From: Tetmemena sp. SeJ-2015
Lineage: Eukaryota; Ciliophora; Spirotrichea; Sporadotrichida; Oxytrichidae
Assembly (NCBI GenBank): GCA_027382625.1
Contig: JAJKFJ010022837.1
Location: forward strand, 124,001-188,000
DNA: 64,000 bases
Reading direction: 5' to 3'
Shown: one piece after another, positions 23,046 through 34,562 of the stretch
Layout of the letters: each line of letters opens with the position of its first letter
Numbering within the stretch: position 1 is the first letter of the stretch
Position numbers and translations under genes: made by a program
The notes under the pieces: generated by a model
Seen by the model: the letters and a program-made list of their open reading frames with translations, nothing else
What the model was told of the DNA's origin: nothing
The model's database searches: none

Positions 23046-26000
23046 TCATCTTCCTCGCCACTCCTCTACACTTTTAATGTTTTGAAGTTTTAAAGATAAT
23101 TTTTATATCGGATAAATTGAAGTTCTTATTTTTAGAATCTGCTTGCGCCTATTTGATAGATGCCTCTAAGTCATCATCCCAGTTAGCATCAAAGCTCTCT
23201 AAACATGCGTCTCTCGGTACTGCTTACAAATTAGCATTTTAATTAACTCTTGTGTCCATGTTGAGAGAATTATTCTTACCTAGCCCAGAGTCCTTTCCTG
23301 AAGCATGTTATCGACTGAAAGTGCTGGGATCATTTGCACCATTTATTCCCTTGCTATTTGATTTTACACCATTCAAATTACTTCGCTGCTGAACATTAAA
23401 GAAACCAGATTCAGTTTTTGGACGAGAAGGAATTGCTCCTCTTGCCTAATCAAGTTCAACCTAGACTTCGGGTAACTAATTATCCCAACGTTAGCTCTCA
23501 TCATTTATCTCTTCATTTTATTAGTCAGAGTCTTATTTATGGCTGCTGTATCTGTTCTGCTTGCCAGGACTTCCTCCACTCTGCAGCTTAGAATTAATTT
23601 AAGCTGTTCGGTGATTCAAGTTGTTTTGCTTAAAGTTATGGCTTTTGCTAGTACTGTGTCCTGCACGCTCATGAGCATCTTAATGCATGACAGTCTTGTT
23701 TCCGTAGAATTGCTAATAGTTGAAAGGCTAATTGCTTGTTGATTTAGATGGGAGATTGAAATCTTGAATTTCTGTGTCATACTATATGCTTGAGCTTTTT
23801 TGCATAAAAGTTCCAGTGCCTTTGAGAGTGATCTTATTTTGCTTATCTAGTCTCTCTATAAATTACGCATCACGTTCTCTCTCTAGCAAGGTATCAATCG
23901 TGCTTTACTATAATTGGGAAGTAGCATTGGTTGCAACTGTGTTTTATTAGCTATCTTGCTCAATAATCTTAAACTAAGAAGGCTGATTGAGAGGAAGCAA
24001 TTTAGTAGGACGAGAGCCTGAAGTCACATTGAAAGAATTTGACCTATTAGCAAACTTAGGAATCTCACTGAGTTCCGGAGACATCAGTGCGAACTTTCCA
24101 TCATTCAGAGGGCTCACAAATTCTAGCTTGCCTTGAAAGTTAGAGTGCTGAAACTATTGCGCTTGGTTATCTCTGTTTGTCAGTTCTGCTGGATCCATTT
24201 CCTCATCTATAATAATCTCTTGCTATCTCTTCTTCTAAGATCTGTTCTTCAATAAACTGACTGTATTCTTCCCTACTGCTGTTATATCATCCTCAAAGTC
24301 CTCATGTTGTAACGCTTCCACAACCACAGGATGGTAATCTTTAGAAGGGGATTCTTTATTTTCTGTTTCGTCTTCACTTTACTTTCTTACTTAACCGTCT
24401 GATGCTCCAGCTGCAGAACTGCTACCATGATTATTTTCTTGATTATCTCTCTAAAATAGCTGAACTTGATCCTCTTTATTGACAGTACTTATGTTATTGC
24501 TTCCATTACGAACCATAGATATCAGATCAACTCCATCCATCAGGCCTGATGTCATCAGAGCTCCTCTACCCGTCACTGAACTCTTCCCTCTTTAAACTTT
24601 CACCTTCTTGCGGTTAAAAGTCTTAGGAGGTCTATCGCCAACCTACCCTCCCACTGGAGTCGAATCTTACTCTTCGTTCTCTTTCTAATAATAGATAAAT
24701 ATCTATATTTTTGATTCTCATCTTGGTTTGAAGTTACACCGGCTTCTCCATTTGAGGAAAATTGCTGATTGGTCCCTTGAGTCTGAGATATTAGATTCTT
24801 GATATTTACAAATTCAGATTTTTAGCCTTCAGCTGGCCTTTCCCTTGAGTCTTGTAGCCCTTCATTCATCTTTTTCTAGTTGTTCAATAGCTTTTGCTTT
24901 AGCTATGTAAAATAATTTGCATGCTCATCTCGAAATTGATGATTTGCATAAGTTTACTAATTACAGGATTTTGGTTAGCCAAGACTGGAACTTTTGAAAC
25001 TATTGCGGACCTGTCAATACTCTTCTTGATAACTCTCTTCTTCGGTGAGTTGGAATTTGAACCAATTTGCGTCCTGACATTTTAGATATTTATCTCATTT
25101 TATGAATCTTTTAACTCTAATTGTAGACGGCCTCTCTGTTCTCCGGTCTTTTAAGAAGGACTTAAGATATCTTTCTCTTAAATCTTTGACTAGGTATTAC
25201 CATCGTTATTGATCTCAACCATATTTGCATCTTTCACATCTTATTGACTCTCAAAATATAGATCAAATGTGTAACTAAAATTATTGTTCAATTCTACCCA
25301 GTTGCGCAAGTTTCTCTTGATACTTTTTCTTTTTCTCTTGAGCTTTGGTAGTGATCTTAACCATTCGCTCAGTCTCTGAAATTTAGAATTCAAGGAATTC
25401 TCTCTTCTCTTTTTCGAAAGCTGATTTCTAAGCCTCTAAATCAGAGAACTCTTATAGTACCTACTCCCTCACAGATTAAATGAAAGCTATCTAATCTTTC
25501 AGGTCCTGAGGGATTTACTCCGTACTCATAAAAGCAGTAAGGATAGCAGATTACGCATTTTAAATACTTGCAAGGTTGGCTTAGTTTGCAGGTTCAGACT
25601 ATTAAGCAGGTGTTTGGCCAGCAGTAGCATTCTTTTGTTCTTCATTCTTTGTAGTTTTATCGCTCTTATCACTTAAGCCTAAGCTTGGAAGTGCTTTTGT
25701 CAAAATGGCGTTGAGGATAATCTTTTTTAGTAACTTTTAAAATTTAACTTAACGGATGGGGTTGAGAGATAACTACTTGGCTACTGAGTTTTCCCTCTTC
25801 TTGCCCTTTTTAATTTCCTACTCAGCCAGCTTTTAATTCTCTATGGCTTCCTGTTTCTTTTACTCCTCTCTGTATTTCTCAAGTTCATCAATGATTGGTG
25901 TTCCATCAGGCATCTTATTCCCATGTCTCATAAAACTGCACACTATAAAGATAGATAGTTTAAGAAAGTAAAGTCTTTCATTGAGGCATTTTCTAAAGGA

Positions 26001-26967
26001 AAAGAGAAAGTTGAAGCCATTCACCCACTCTATCTTCTCCTGGACACTCTTTGCGCACAAATGATAGAATCGCTCACTCACTTTCACCTTGAAAGGGTGC
26101 TGGTATTTCTTATGGCAGAATAACTCTGACCCTTCAGAGATTATGAACCGCAAGTCTTTGAACTTGTACCACTTGAATTTGTCAGTAGGGGACTTCGCGT
26201 AACGGAAAGTAGCAGCCATTAAGTCTAACACGAAATATCGACGCTGGAATTTAATTAAATTCACAACTATAAAAAAGGACTTGAGTAAGTTTAAATAAGA
26301 TATTAATTTCTTCTCGTTGAATACAGATTTCTCACTTGTTAACTTTTTTAGGTACCCTTAGATTATCATCGGCCCAAACTAAAGCAAAAGTTGGAGTAAT
26401 GACTTATAAACTTACATAGCTGTAGTCAAAAGGCTCTCCATTGAGAATGAATCGCTAAGTCGGATTATTGTGAATGACAACACGACTTTCATCCAGGTTA
26501 TCCTTAGTTTCCTCTTAGGCAGGCTATTGAATTTCTGTTTATCCCTGCGTCTCATGTTACTACTATTGCTGATTATTATTTTAATCATCGTTCTGATTGT
26601 GAGATTGACTAATAAAATGCATATACGAAATGTATCTTCACTAAAATTGCTCTTAGTTAAGATCAACCTCAGCGTCCTCCCTCTCAAAACTAGATGGACT
26701 CAGACCTTTCCTAATTTCAGTAATCATTTGGTTGGGAGGCAATCCAAGGTTCTCAGCTTTTGCTTAATTCAGTGCGGATAAAAAGTTCATATCTTCATCA
26801 CTTAAATATAATGAAGATAAAAAGGCTTGAGCTTGAGAACTAGCCTCATTGACTTTTTGAGTCTAGCTGTCATCTGTGGCAGGATTTGAGTCCATATAGC
26901 TGTTGGTTCTGACTGCTCTCGGCGGCTGAGGTGCTCCTGCCTGTAGATTAGTTGAATTCTGATTCAT
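23046..26967 (-). CDS. PH-domain coiled-coil protein
   Basis: ATG at 26967-26965 (MNQNSTNLQAGAPQPPRAV). After a Q-rich linker there is a pleckstrin homology-like domain at 26410-26000: LIKFQRRYFVLDLMAATFRY, KFKWYKFKDLRFI, PFKVKVSERFYHLCAKS, KIEWVNGF. It has the usual basic/aromatic first strands and the conserved Trp in the last helix, so it probably binds phosphoinositide membranes. Downstream is a coiled coil (QSVREQVLQEFSDLEAQKSA, near 25450) and a long S/N/Q-rich tail to TGA 23048-23046. Several AT-rich inserts interrupt it, including one inside the PH domain after WVNGF (about 25935-26000). I have not fixed every border. The functional partner is unknown. Confidence 0.65.
23077..23134. 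other. IES, pointer TAAAA (TTTTA on +)
   Basis: TTTTA occurs at 23072-23076 and 23130-23134. Removal gives the C-terminus ADSKSVEEWRGR and stop. Confidence 0.6.
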
Positions 26968-27135
26968 CTTATTATCAACGTTATGTGAATAGTTATCAAA
27001 AATAAAAATCAATTCGCGAGTGCATCATTCAATTAAAAAAAGTTATAACCTCTTTATTCCATTAAATTTATAATTTCCAATTTTAAAACAATAATAGATT
27101 CCACCAACTTTAAAGAAAAGCTCTTTAATAAGATA

Positions 27136-28830
27136 TCATAGATCTTTAATTAAAATTGTACCTTGTTTATCTTAAAGGATCAGAAAATTTTGAATAAGGT
27201 GGGGTTGTGAGGTTTAGCTATAAATCTTTGTAGCTGAATCTATTTAGGAATCCAAGACTGTAAATTCAAAAGCTACTTCCTGACAATGGGCTTTCGCGGT
27301 GACGTGGCACAACTGATCAAGGAGTTACGCCTGTGAATTACTTTAAATTAAGTATTATATGCCCGTTAGGGGATAATTAATTCCTTAACTATTATTATTA
27401 TTATATCAAAAGCTACTTCGAGATTTGAATCTCTTCTTTTATCCACGCAAGTTTTCATAAGGATTATGCTCTGGTTAATTTAATTTTGGTCAATCTCAAG
27501 ATTTCTAGAATCTGATGGCATAAAATCTCCTCCAAAAATTAGGAAGCTATCCTCTATTCTCGTTTTAGTAGATTTTAATCTTATCAAAGGATTTATATTT
27601 TTGAAAACTTCCGGGCTGTCAAGCTAAAGAAAATTGCATCCATAGCTATTCTAAACTTTAAATTTTAAAAGCGAACAAGCATCATCTTCTGCTTATTAAC
27701 TCTTGTTTTCTCCAAAGAAGGGCAATTCTTCAGTAGTTTTTTAGGCTAAGTTATTTCTGATTTTTATATTTCTGTAATCTAATTCCACAAAGTGGAACTT
27801 CTAAATAATCTAATAGGGACTCGAAACTTCAAAGCGCTCGATACTATTTACTGACTCAAAGTCAGTACCTTTCGAGTTGAGGCAACGACCACCAAATATA
27901 TACAAATAGTGCTTATTCCCTAAATTTTCTCCTACTATGCTAAATTATAAAGTTAATGTTTAATTTTATATAATGCAGCAACTAGCCAAGGACCTTGACT
28001 TGATCATACCTCCATTACTTATTTTCTGAGTGCTCAAAACAAATTGACACCTAAAATTTGCATTTCTTTAGGTTACAGGAACAAAAAGCTGAATTGCCTC
28101 TACTGTATTAGTCACTGTAAAAGGAGAGTCATGGCTACCTTGGTTAAAAAAGCTTCCAGGTACTAGACCCCCTATTACAAAAGCTCTCTATTAAGTTTTG
28201 TAGAATACAGAGCTAGCCTGATATCTAGGAATTTCAATTTACTCTCTTTGAAGAGTGAAATCCTTTTTTAGTAAATCGAGTAGATAGATAGATTCTGCAA
28301 TTTTTATTATTATGAAATTAAAAGAATACAATTTGAAAGTTAGTAGCTTTACCTTAAGAAGCTAATGACTGCCTTCTCCCACCAATTATCAATGCTTGAT
28401 GGTGATTTATGAACACAGTCGTGTTCATTTGTGGAGGGACTTCTTTTAGAAATTTGGTCTGACTATTAACGCAATTTAATCTTAGCCCTGTATCTGTTAA
28501 GGGAGTTACTTCATTAGAAACACTAACTCTCTGTCCTTTAACTCATTAAATTTTAAGAATCTTAAGTTTGTAGTCTATTTCGAAAAACTCACAATCAACT
28601 TAGTAAATATAATAATTCTATAAACCAAAAGTAAAGTTTTTGCATTGCTGTTGGAGTCACCTCTCAATAAAATCAGCGATTTATAATTTGCATTTAAGTT
28701 GCCTGGAATCTTTCTAAATAAGAAAGTATGCAAGCCATGCTCAATATAGAATGGTCCATTACTGAGGTTTTAATTTGTATTTAAATTTACAATATCCTCT
28801 CTCTGCAATGCTTAAAATCAAAATTTGGTT
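27136..28830 (-). CDS. Kelch-repeat protein
   Basis: Minus-strand locus with kelch-type blade motifs: ALIIGGRRQS (near 28390), YLYIFGGRCLN with VNSIERFE (near 27870), and FLIFGGDF (near 27540). Each has the GG pair preceded by hydrophobics. The order and spacing fit a beta-propeller that mediates protein interaction. The C-terminus is EFTVLDSQIDSATKIYSQ and on to TGA 27138-27136, after an IES with a 14-bp pointer. Upstream, LNTNQNLSNGPFYIEHGLH (near 28770) is the first block seen. The start codon was not found and may lie in a separate segment between here and the divergent thiolase gene. Frame changes near 28620 and 28330 mark further inserts. Confidence 0.7.
27280..27419. other. IES with 14-bp pointer GAAGTAGCTTTTGA
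   Basis: The + strand repeat TCAAAAGCTACTTC occurs at 27266-27279 and 27406-27419. Removing 140 bp gives SNLEVAFEFTVLDSQ in one open frame to the stop. The pointer is much longer than the others here. Confidence 0.8.
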
Positions 28831-28882
28831 TTACAAAGCTTAGATTATAATTAAAAATCAATCTTTAAATTATTGCCACGAG

Positions 28883-30316
28883 ATGGAAAGCAATACTACG
28901 TCACAACAATCAAGCAATCGCGTTTTTGTCATCGGAAATGGAATGACTAAGTTTTACAAGCCTGGAAAGACTGACAAAGACTACCCTGATCTCGCTAAGC
29001 AAGCTATTCAAAGAGCTCTTAGAGATGCAGCTATCGCATAAAATAAAAATTAATCTTACTAACGCTTAATTGATATTGATAATTTTACAATGAGGTGCAG
29101 TCAGCATACGTGGGGTACGTGTATGGAGATTCTACTTGTGGACAGAGAGCTCTCTATACTGTAGGCATGACTGGAATCCCAATCGTAAACGTGAACAATA
29201 ATTGCTCAACTGGTTCCTCAGCACTCTATTTGGCTCATAACGCAGTTAAAAGTGGAATGAACGAAGTGGCTATGGCTCTTGGGTTTGAGAAGATGTTCAC
29301 TGGCTCACTACAGACCTTCTTTACTGACAGAACTATTCCACTTGATAAGTTTGTCATCAATGATTTGGAGTGGAGAGGCAACTCTAATTCACCCATGGCA
29401 CCTAGACTATTCGGAAATGCTGGAAAAGAACACATGGAGAAGTATGGAACTAAGCTTGAGCACTTTGCAAAGATCGCTTCAAATAAAATATAACTGATTA
29501 TTTTTAGCTTACAAGAACCATAAACACTCAGTGAACAATCCCTACAGTCAATTCAGAGATGAGTACTCACTTGAACAGATCATGAAGTCTCCTATGATTC
29601 ATGACCCCCTCACCAAGCTTTAGTGTTGCCCTACTTCAGATGGAGCTGCCTGCGCCATCCTTGCAAGTGAAGCATATGTTAAGGAACACAACCTGCAAGA
29701 CTAAGCAGTTGAGATTATAGGAATCAATCTCACAACTGATTACTCTTCCACTTTTGAGGAAAAGTCATCGATTAAGCTGATTGGATCTGAAATGGCCAAA
29801 AAGTGTGCTGAATCTGTGTACAAGCAAGCAGGTATCACTCCTAATGACGTCCAAGTAGTCGAGCTTCACGATTGCTTCTCAGCAAACGAGTTAAAATAAT
29901 AGAGTCTATTTAATTCATTGAATAAGAATAAGTTATGCACTTACGAAGCTCTAGGTTTGTGCCCAGAGGGAAAAGCTGGTGAGTATATCGATGGCAATCA
30001 ATTCACTTATGGTGGAAAGTACGTTGTTAACCCCAGCGGTGGTTTGATCTCTAAGGGTCATCCCCTTGGAGCTACAGGTCTGGCTCAATGCGCTGAACTT
30101 TGTTGGCAACTCAGAGGTATGGCTCAAAAGAGACAAGTCTAAGACGCTAAAGTGGCACTTCAACACAATCTTGGACTAGGAGGAGCATGCGTTGTTACTG
30201 CTTACAAGAAGTATCAGCCTGGCTACCAAAAGTCCCTCAGAGCTGATCAAACTGCGGATCCAGCTGTCCTCGAGCAGCTCGAATAGCAGCAAGAGCAGGA
30301 GAGACCCAGACTCTGA
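28883..30316 (+). CDS. SCP2-type (sterol carrier protein x) thiolase
   Basis: Peroxisomal-type 3-ketoacyl-CoA thiolase of the SCP-x class, which cleaves branched or straight 3-oxoacyl-CoAs in beta-oxidation. With three IESs removed the frame is 437 residues, from ATG 28883 to TGA 30314-30316. Family motifs in order: [33 protein letters not shown], the nucleophile in [41 protein letters not shown], and [14 protein letters not shown]. The C-terminal SCP2 lipid domain is absent, as in thiolase-only forms; the tail is Q/E-rich and ends RPRL, which might act as a weak PTS1-like end. It is divergent from the kelch gene. Confidence 0.95.
29041..29087. other. IES 1 of thiolase, pointer TA, 47 bp
   Basis: TA at 29039-29040 and 29086-29087. 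Removal gives [18 protein letters not shown], matching the family. Confidence 0.85.
29480..29510. other. IES 2 of thiolase, pointer GCTT, 31 bp
   Basis: GCTT at 29476-29479 and 29507-29510. Removal gives [20 protein letters not shown], the expected family sequence. Confidence 0.9.
29894..29935. other. IES 3 of thiolase, pointer AGTTA, 42 bp
   Basis: AGTTA at 29889-29893 and 29931-29935. Removal gives [20 protein letters not shown]. Confidence 0.9.
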
Positions 30317-30554
30317 TTAAGCTAAATGAAAAAAGTTTAAATTCTAAGCAATAGCCTATGGAATGAATCTTCTATCAAACTAGTTGTATCTTAAGGATTT
30401 TACAATCGAAATGTTATCCTGGTTGAGTTTGAAATGAATTTTATAACGAATTAAATAATTTTAAATTAGGCATAGTCTTCAAAAGTAAGTATGGAACGAC
30501 TAATTCATCTACTACTACTATTCAAACTTTACAAATAACTCTATTTTTGTAGAA

Positions 30555-32297
30555 ATGAGAGGCGGTCAATCCTTTGGTAGATCTTCAGCCAACCCCATGG
30601 GCTCTTCAATGAATAGTGCTTATGGTAAGACCAAAACTTTCAAAAAAACATTTTATTGAAATTACAAGACATCATTTTTCATTTATATTTGAAACTGTAT
30701 CATCTTAAATATACTTGAAGGAACAAAAAAAGGTGGCAAATTTGGATAAACAGGAGTGAGCTTCAACCCTATGGCTTCACTCGCAAGTGGTAACGGTATG
30801 ACTTTAGGTGGGTCTTTACATCAGTCAACTGTGCCCATGAACTTCCGTGGTCAAGACAAGTCTCGCGACCCTGCACTTGGTCCTAACCCCAACTTGTCAG
30901 TGGAGGATGAGTACATCTCCAACCTGCAACAGCAGATTCATTTCATGGAGTTAGAGTTGAAAATTTTGAAAGAGAAGGTGGTCGAGGATGAAAAGAAGTC
31001 TGGTATTGGCTCGCTCTTTGACGACGAAAAGTCTTCTCATCAGCACATTCAACTTCTGAAATAGAAGTACGCTAAGATGCGCCGTGACTTCGACAAGAAA
31101 CAAGAGGAGTTGAATAAGTACAAGCTGAGAGTGGTGGGCGACTAATTCGTGCTTGATGCTCAAATTAATGTCATGCAGCTTCAGAACTAGAAAATCGAAG
31201 AGAATCAGCGAGAATACGACTTCGCTACTAAGAAGAGACTATTCGAGCTAGAACGCGAATTCAAGGAGATATCAAAACAACGCTTTGATCTTGAGAACGA
31301 GTGCAGGCAAATGGAAAATGAGCTTGCGAGAGAAGGCGAGGACAACTACAATAACAAGATGAATCTCGATAAAGACAAGGCATTTGAAGCACTCGCAGAG
31401 GAAAGACATCTCATAGAGAAGGATCTCAATGAAAGGTTGATAGTGATAAAGAAGGAGAATATTGGCAAACACAGAGCTGACCTCTAGGGAGTTCAAGACT
31501 AGTTCTTGTAAAACAAGCCACTCTAGGATTCATTGGCCGAAGAAGCCAGTCTCAGAGAGCAGATAGATGAGGCTAATGTGCAACTTGAGATGCTCCAGAT
31601 CTAAGTTAAAGAATTGGAAGATGCAACTGAATACCTCAATGATAAGAAAGAGGAGTTGCAAGAGGCAAAGAAGCAAGCTGACATTAGAAACGAAGAACTT
31701 AAGAAAGAGTTAGCTGCAAAGGAAGAAATAGCAGCAAAGCGCCTTCAAGCCAAACTCAACAGAGACAAGAATGCAGAGGTAAAGGAATTGATAGCACAGG
31801 AGGAGACTGCTACTCAGCATAACTAAGAACTTCAGCAGAAGCTTGAAGAGGAAAAGCGCAAGTACGACACGCTTCTAGATGAGAAGATGGATATTGAGGA
31901 ACGCCTAGAGAGAACTAAGTAGCAGCTGGATCACTATAAGGCAAAGATTGGTGAACAATTGGAAGAGATCAAGAGACTTAAGGACTTGATTGAGCAGCAA
32001 CAGAAGGTTGCTGATGACTTGACTGCAGCAGTTGATGATGAACGCAAGATCAACCGTATTGAAGAAGAGAAGCACAGAAAGCTTGCTTAGATGAATGCAG
32101 CCCTTAAGGCACAGCTGCATTTCATTCAGACTAAGTTCGACTACACATCTAATGTGAATGTCCTCAACACAGACGATTTCAAGACCTTGATGACCTCCAA
32201 CGATATGGTGAACCATACCGTCAAGGACTTCGTTACAAGACTCGATGTCATCAAGGATGAAATCCAGAGGTACGAGTCCCTCAGATTCGATGATTGA
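30555..32297 (+). CDS. Long coiled-coil protein, possibly ciliary or basal body
   Basis: 548 residues after removal of one intron, from ATG 30555 (MRGGQSFGRSSANPMGSSMN) to TGA 32295-32297. A glycine-rich head is followed by VEDEYISNLQQQIHFMELEL and then almost unbroken heptad coiled coil (about residues 120-500), with many glutamines from TAA/TAG. The C-terminus is a short helical cap (KDFVTRLDVIKDEIQRYESL). Long coiled coils of this layout are common in basal body and axonemal proteins of ciliates, but I cannot name the family. GC content and codon use are higher than in the flanks, typical of a well-expressed gene. No IES interrupts the main body. Confidence 0.8.
30625..30720 (+). other. 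GT-AG intron, 96 bp
   Basis: It starts GTAAGACC and ends TTGAAG, joining NSAYG to TKKGGKFGQTG. Only one G is shared by the two flanks, so this is an intron rather than a clear IES. Confidence 0.75.
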
Positions 32298-32587
32298 AAG
32301 AGTTTGCTTATTGAAGAAGACTTATCATAAACTGCAGAATAGCTATAGAAATTTTCATATCACTTATACAACAACAGTTTAAGTACTCGATTAAGAATTT
32401 ACATTCAAACATTGTGAAATGTAATCGCAATCATCTATCGAATATGGTTGATAATGATATTAAAAATATTATTTGAGAATTGCGGTAGGGGCTGAAGAAG
32501 CAATAATTGATGATAAAGGTCATTAAAATATTTATTCTGGGAGATAAAGAGCTCTTCTTTTAAATTCAATTGTAATATTCATTAAAA

Positions 32588-34414
32588 ATGTACAGAGACC
32601 CTCGTTTAATGAAGCGACCCAGACTCGATATGGGTAGGTTTGGAGCTAACTAATCGTAGAGTGGATCAAGAACTGCTTCTTCATAGCAGTCTTCTCAAAA
32701 GTCTAACTTCACAGGGGTGGCTTTGTCACAACTCCCTTTCAGTATGCAAGCTCAGCAATAATTCATAAGAAAGGAGCCAGATGTAAGATTCTCTCAAGTT
32801 AAATTACAAGTTTATTAGGAGCCTGAGATAAAGCCAAGACAAGTAATATTGGATGAGCAGGGGAGACTAGTGGACGAGCATGGAAATGTCTTAAATGTAA
32901 AGAAGGCTACAGAGCTGAAAGTCAACTAGAATTCTCAAAAGGACAACAAAGTTAGAGACTTACTCAATCTCAAAAGATTTGGGCAGGTGTCTCAGGGAGA
33001 TATTCTTCAGAAGAGGAAATTCTATGATCCTTCACTTGATACTGGCAGCAAAGCTAACAAAAGAGATAAGCGCAAGAGTGGAGCTTTCAACTTCGTTGAG
33101 GAGGGACAGTTTGTGAAGAGAGCTGAATAGCTCAGGAAGAAGCAATTGATAGAATAATATGAAGCTAAGAAAGCGTAGGAGAAGCTCTATGGGAGATCAT
33201 CTTAAAATTTGGTTGAAGGGGAGAACTTAAATGCAAATGAAAATGAGGAAGAGAAGAAAGCTCAAGGAGACGAAGTGAAAGTAGAAGACAGAAGGATGGA
33301 GAGAGATGAGAACACAGGCAGGATACAGATTAGAAAAACTGTGAGTCTGAAGCCATTAGACCCCATCCCAGATTTCGAATGGTGGGATGCTGCTCTACTC
33401 AGAGAAACACAGGACGAATAAGTTCTCCAAAGGAGAGCTGCTGGGCAGATAGAGGAGGATGACTTGTTTGTGGAGAAAATCACACACTTCATTCAGCACC
33501 CTGTGCCTCTAAAGAATGATTACGTTGAGAATATTAACGAAATGGTAATCCCAATTAAACTGACAGAGAAAGAGAGAAAACGTCTCAGAAAGATGAAAAG
33601 AACTGAGAAGGAAAAAGACAAGCAAGAGAAAGTCAAGTTAGGTCTAATGCCTCCTCCTCTTCCAAAGATCAAGCTTAGTAACTATATGAAGGTCTTAGGT
33701 AAGGAGGCAATCGCAGATCCATCAAGAGTTGAGCAATAGGTAAGAGCCTTAGTTGATGCTAGGCTCGAACAACACTTGAAGAGGAATGAGGATAACAAAC
33801 TCACTAGGGAATAGAGAGAGGCTAAGATGAAGCGAAAGCACGAGAGAGATATTACAAATAACGAGGTGAGGGCTGCTTTATTCAAGATCGACCGCCTCAC
33901 CTAACCGCATATTAAATTCAAGGTTGACATGAATGCACAGTAGTATCATTTAGGTGGATTTCTATTCATAGCTGACTATAACATGGCACCCTCAGACCTT
34001 CCCAACCTAGTTCTGGTAGAGGGTGGTCCCAGAGCTATCAAGAAGTACAAGAGATTAATGTTGAGGAGAATTAATTGGAATGAAAAGTCCAAAAAGAGGC
34101 AGATTAATCAAGGTCAAGAAGAGGAGGGAGAAGGTGAAGGGTAAGAGAGTAGTATTTAAGAGACCACAGAAGCTGAAGATGACATCGATGATGTGAAAGA
34201 GTCCAGAGATAAAAAGTGCTTCCTAGTCTGGGAGGGAATAGTGAAGAAGAAGAATTTTGAAAGATGGAGAGTAGTCGACATTAGGAGCGAGCAAGAGGCC
34301 AAGCGTATTCTCGGAGAGAAGGGTTGCGAGCATTACTGGACAATGGTTGCAAATTTCCACCCCGAAAGAGCTTTGGGCGATGATCCTATGGAATTAGAAA
34401 AGGTTCTAATGTGA
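32588..34414 (+). CDS. PRP3: U4/U6 snRNP protein PRP3
   Basis: One uninterrupted frame of 608 residues from ATG 32588 to TGA 34412-34414. PRP3 binds the U4/U6 duplex in the tri-snRNP and is needed for spliceosome activation. Hallmarks: an N-terminal basic/Q-rich part, KPLDPIPDFEWWDAALL, HPVPL, KLTEKERKRLRKMKRTEKEK, IKLGLMPPP-type PPPLPKIKLSNYMKVLG, and DPSRVEQQVRALVDARLEQH. The C-terminal DUF1115 region has LVLVEGGPRAIKKYKRLMLRRI, VWEGIVKKKNFERW, and a terminal ILGEKGCEHYWTM. Glutamines encoded by TAA/TAG are frequent. No IES or intron is seen, which is notable in this window. Confidence 0.95.
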
Positions 34415-34562
34415 GTTTTTAGATGTTTGAATTAAGAGTGAGAGCGCAAGAGAATTTAGATGTAATTAATTAATTTTGAAATAACATATTTTCCTGGTTA
34501 CTACTCCTGTGAAATAAATACTTTTCAATCGGTATCTTTGTCCAAAGATATACCCTTTTCAT

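Noticed and set aside
29041..29935. The three thiolase inserts as introns
   Set aside because: None begins GT or ends AG at the frame-restoring position, and each is flanked by an exact direct repeat.
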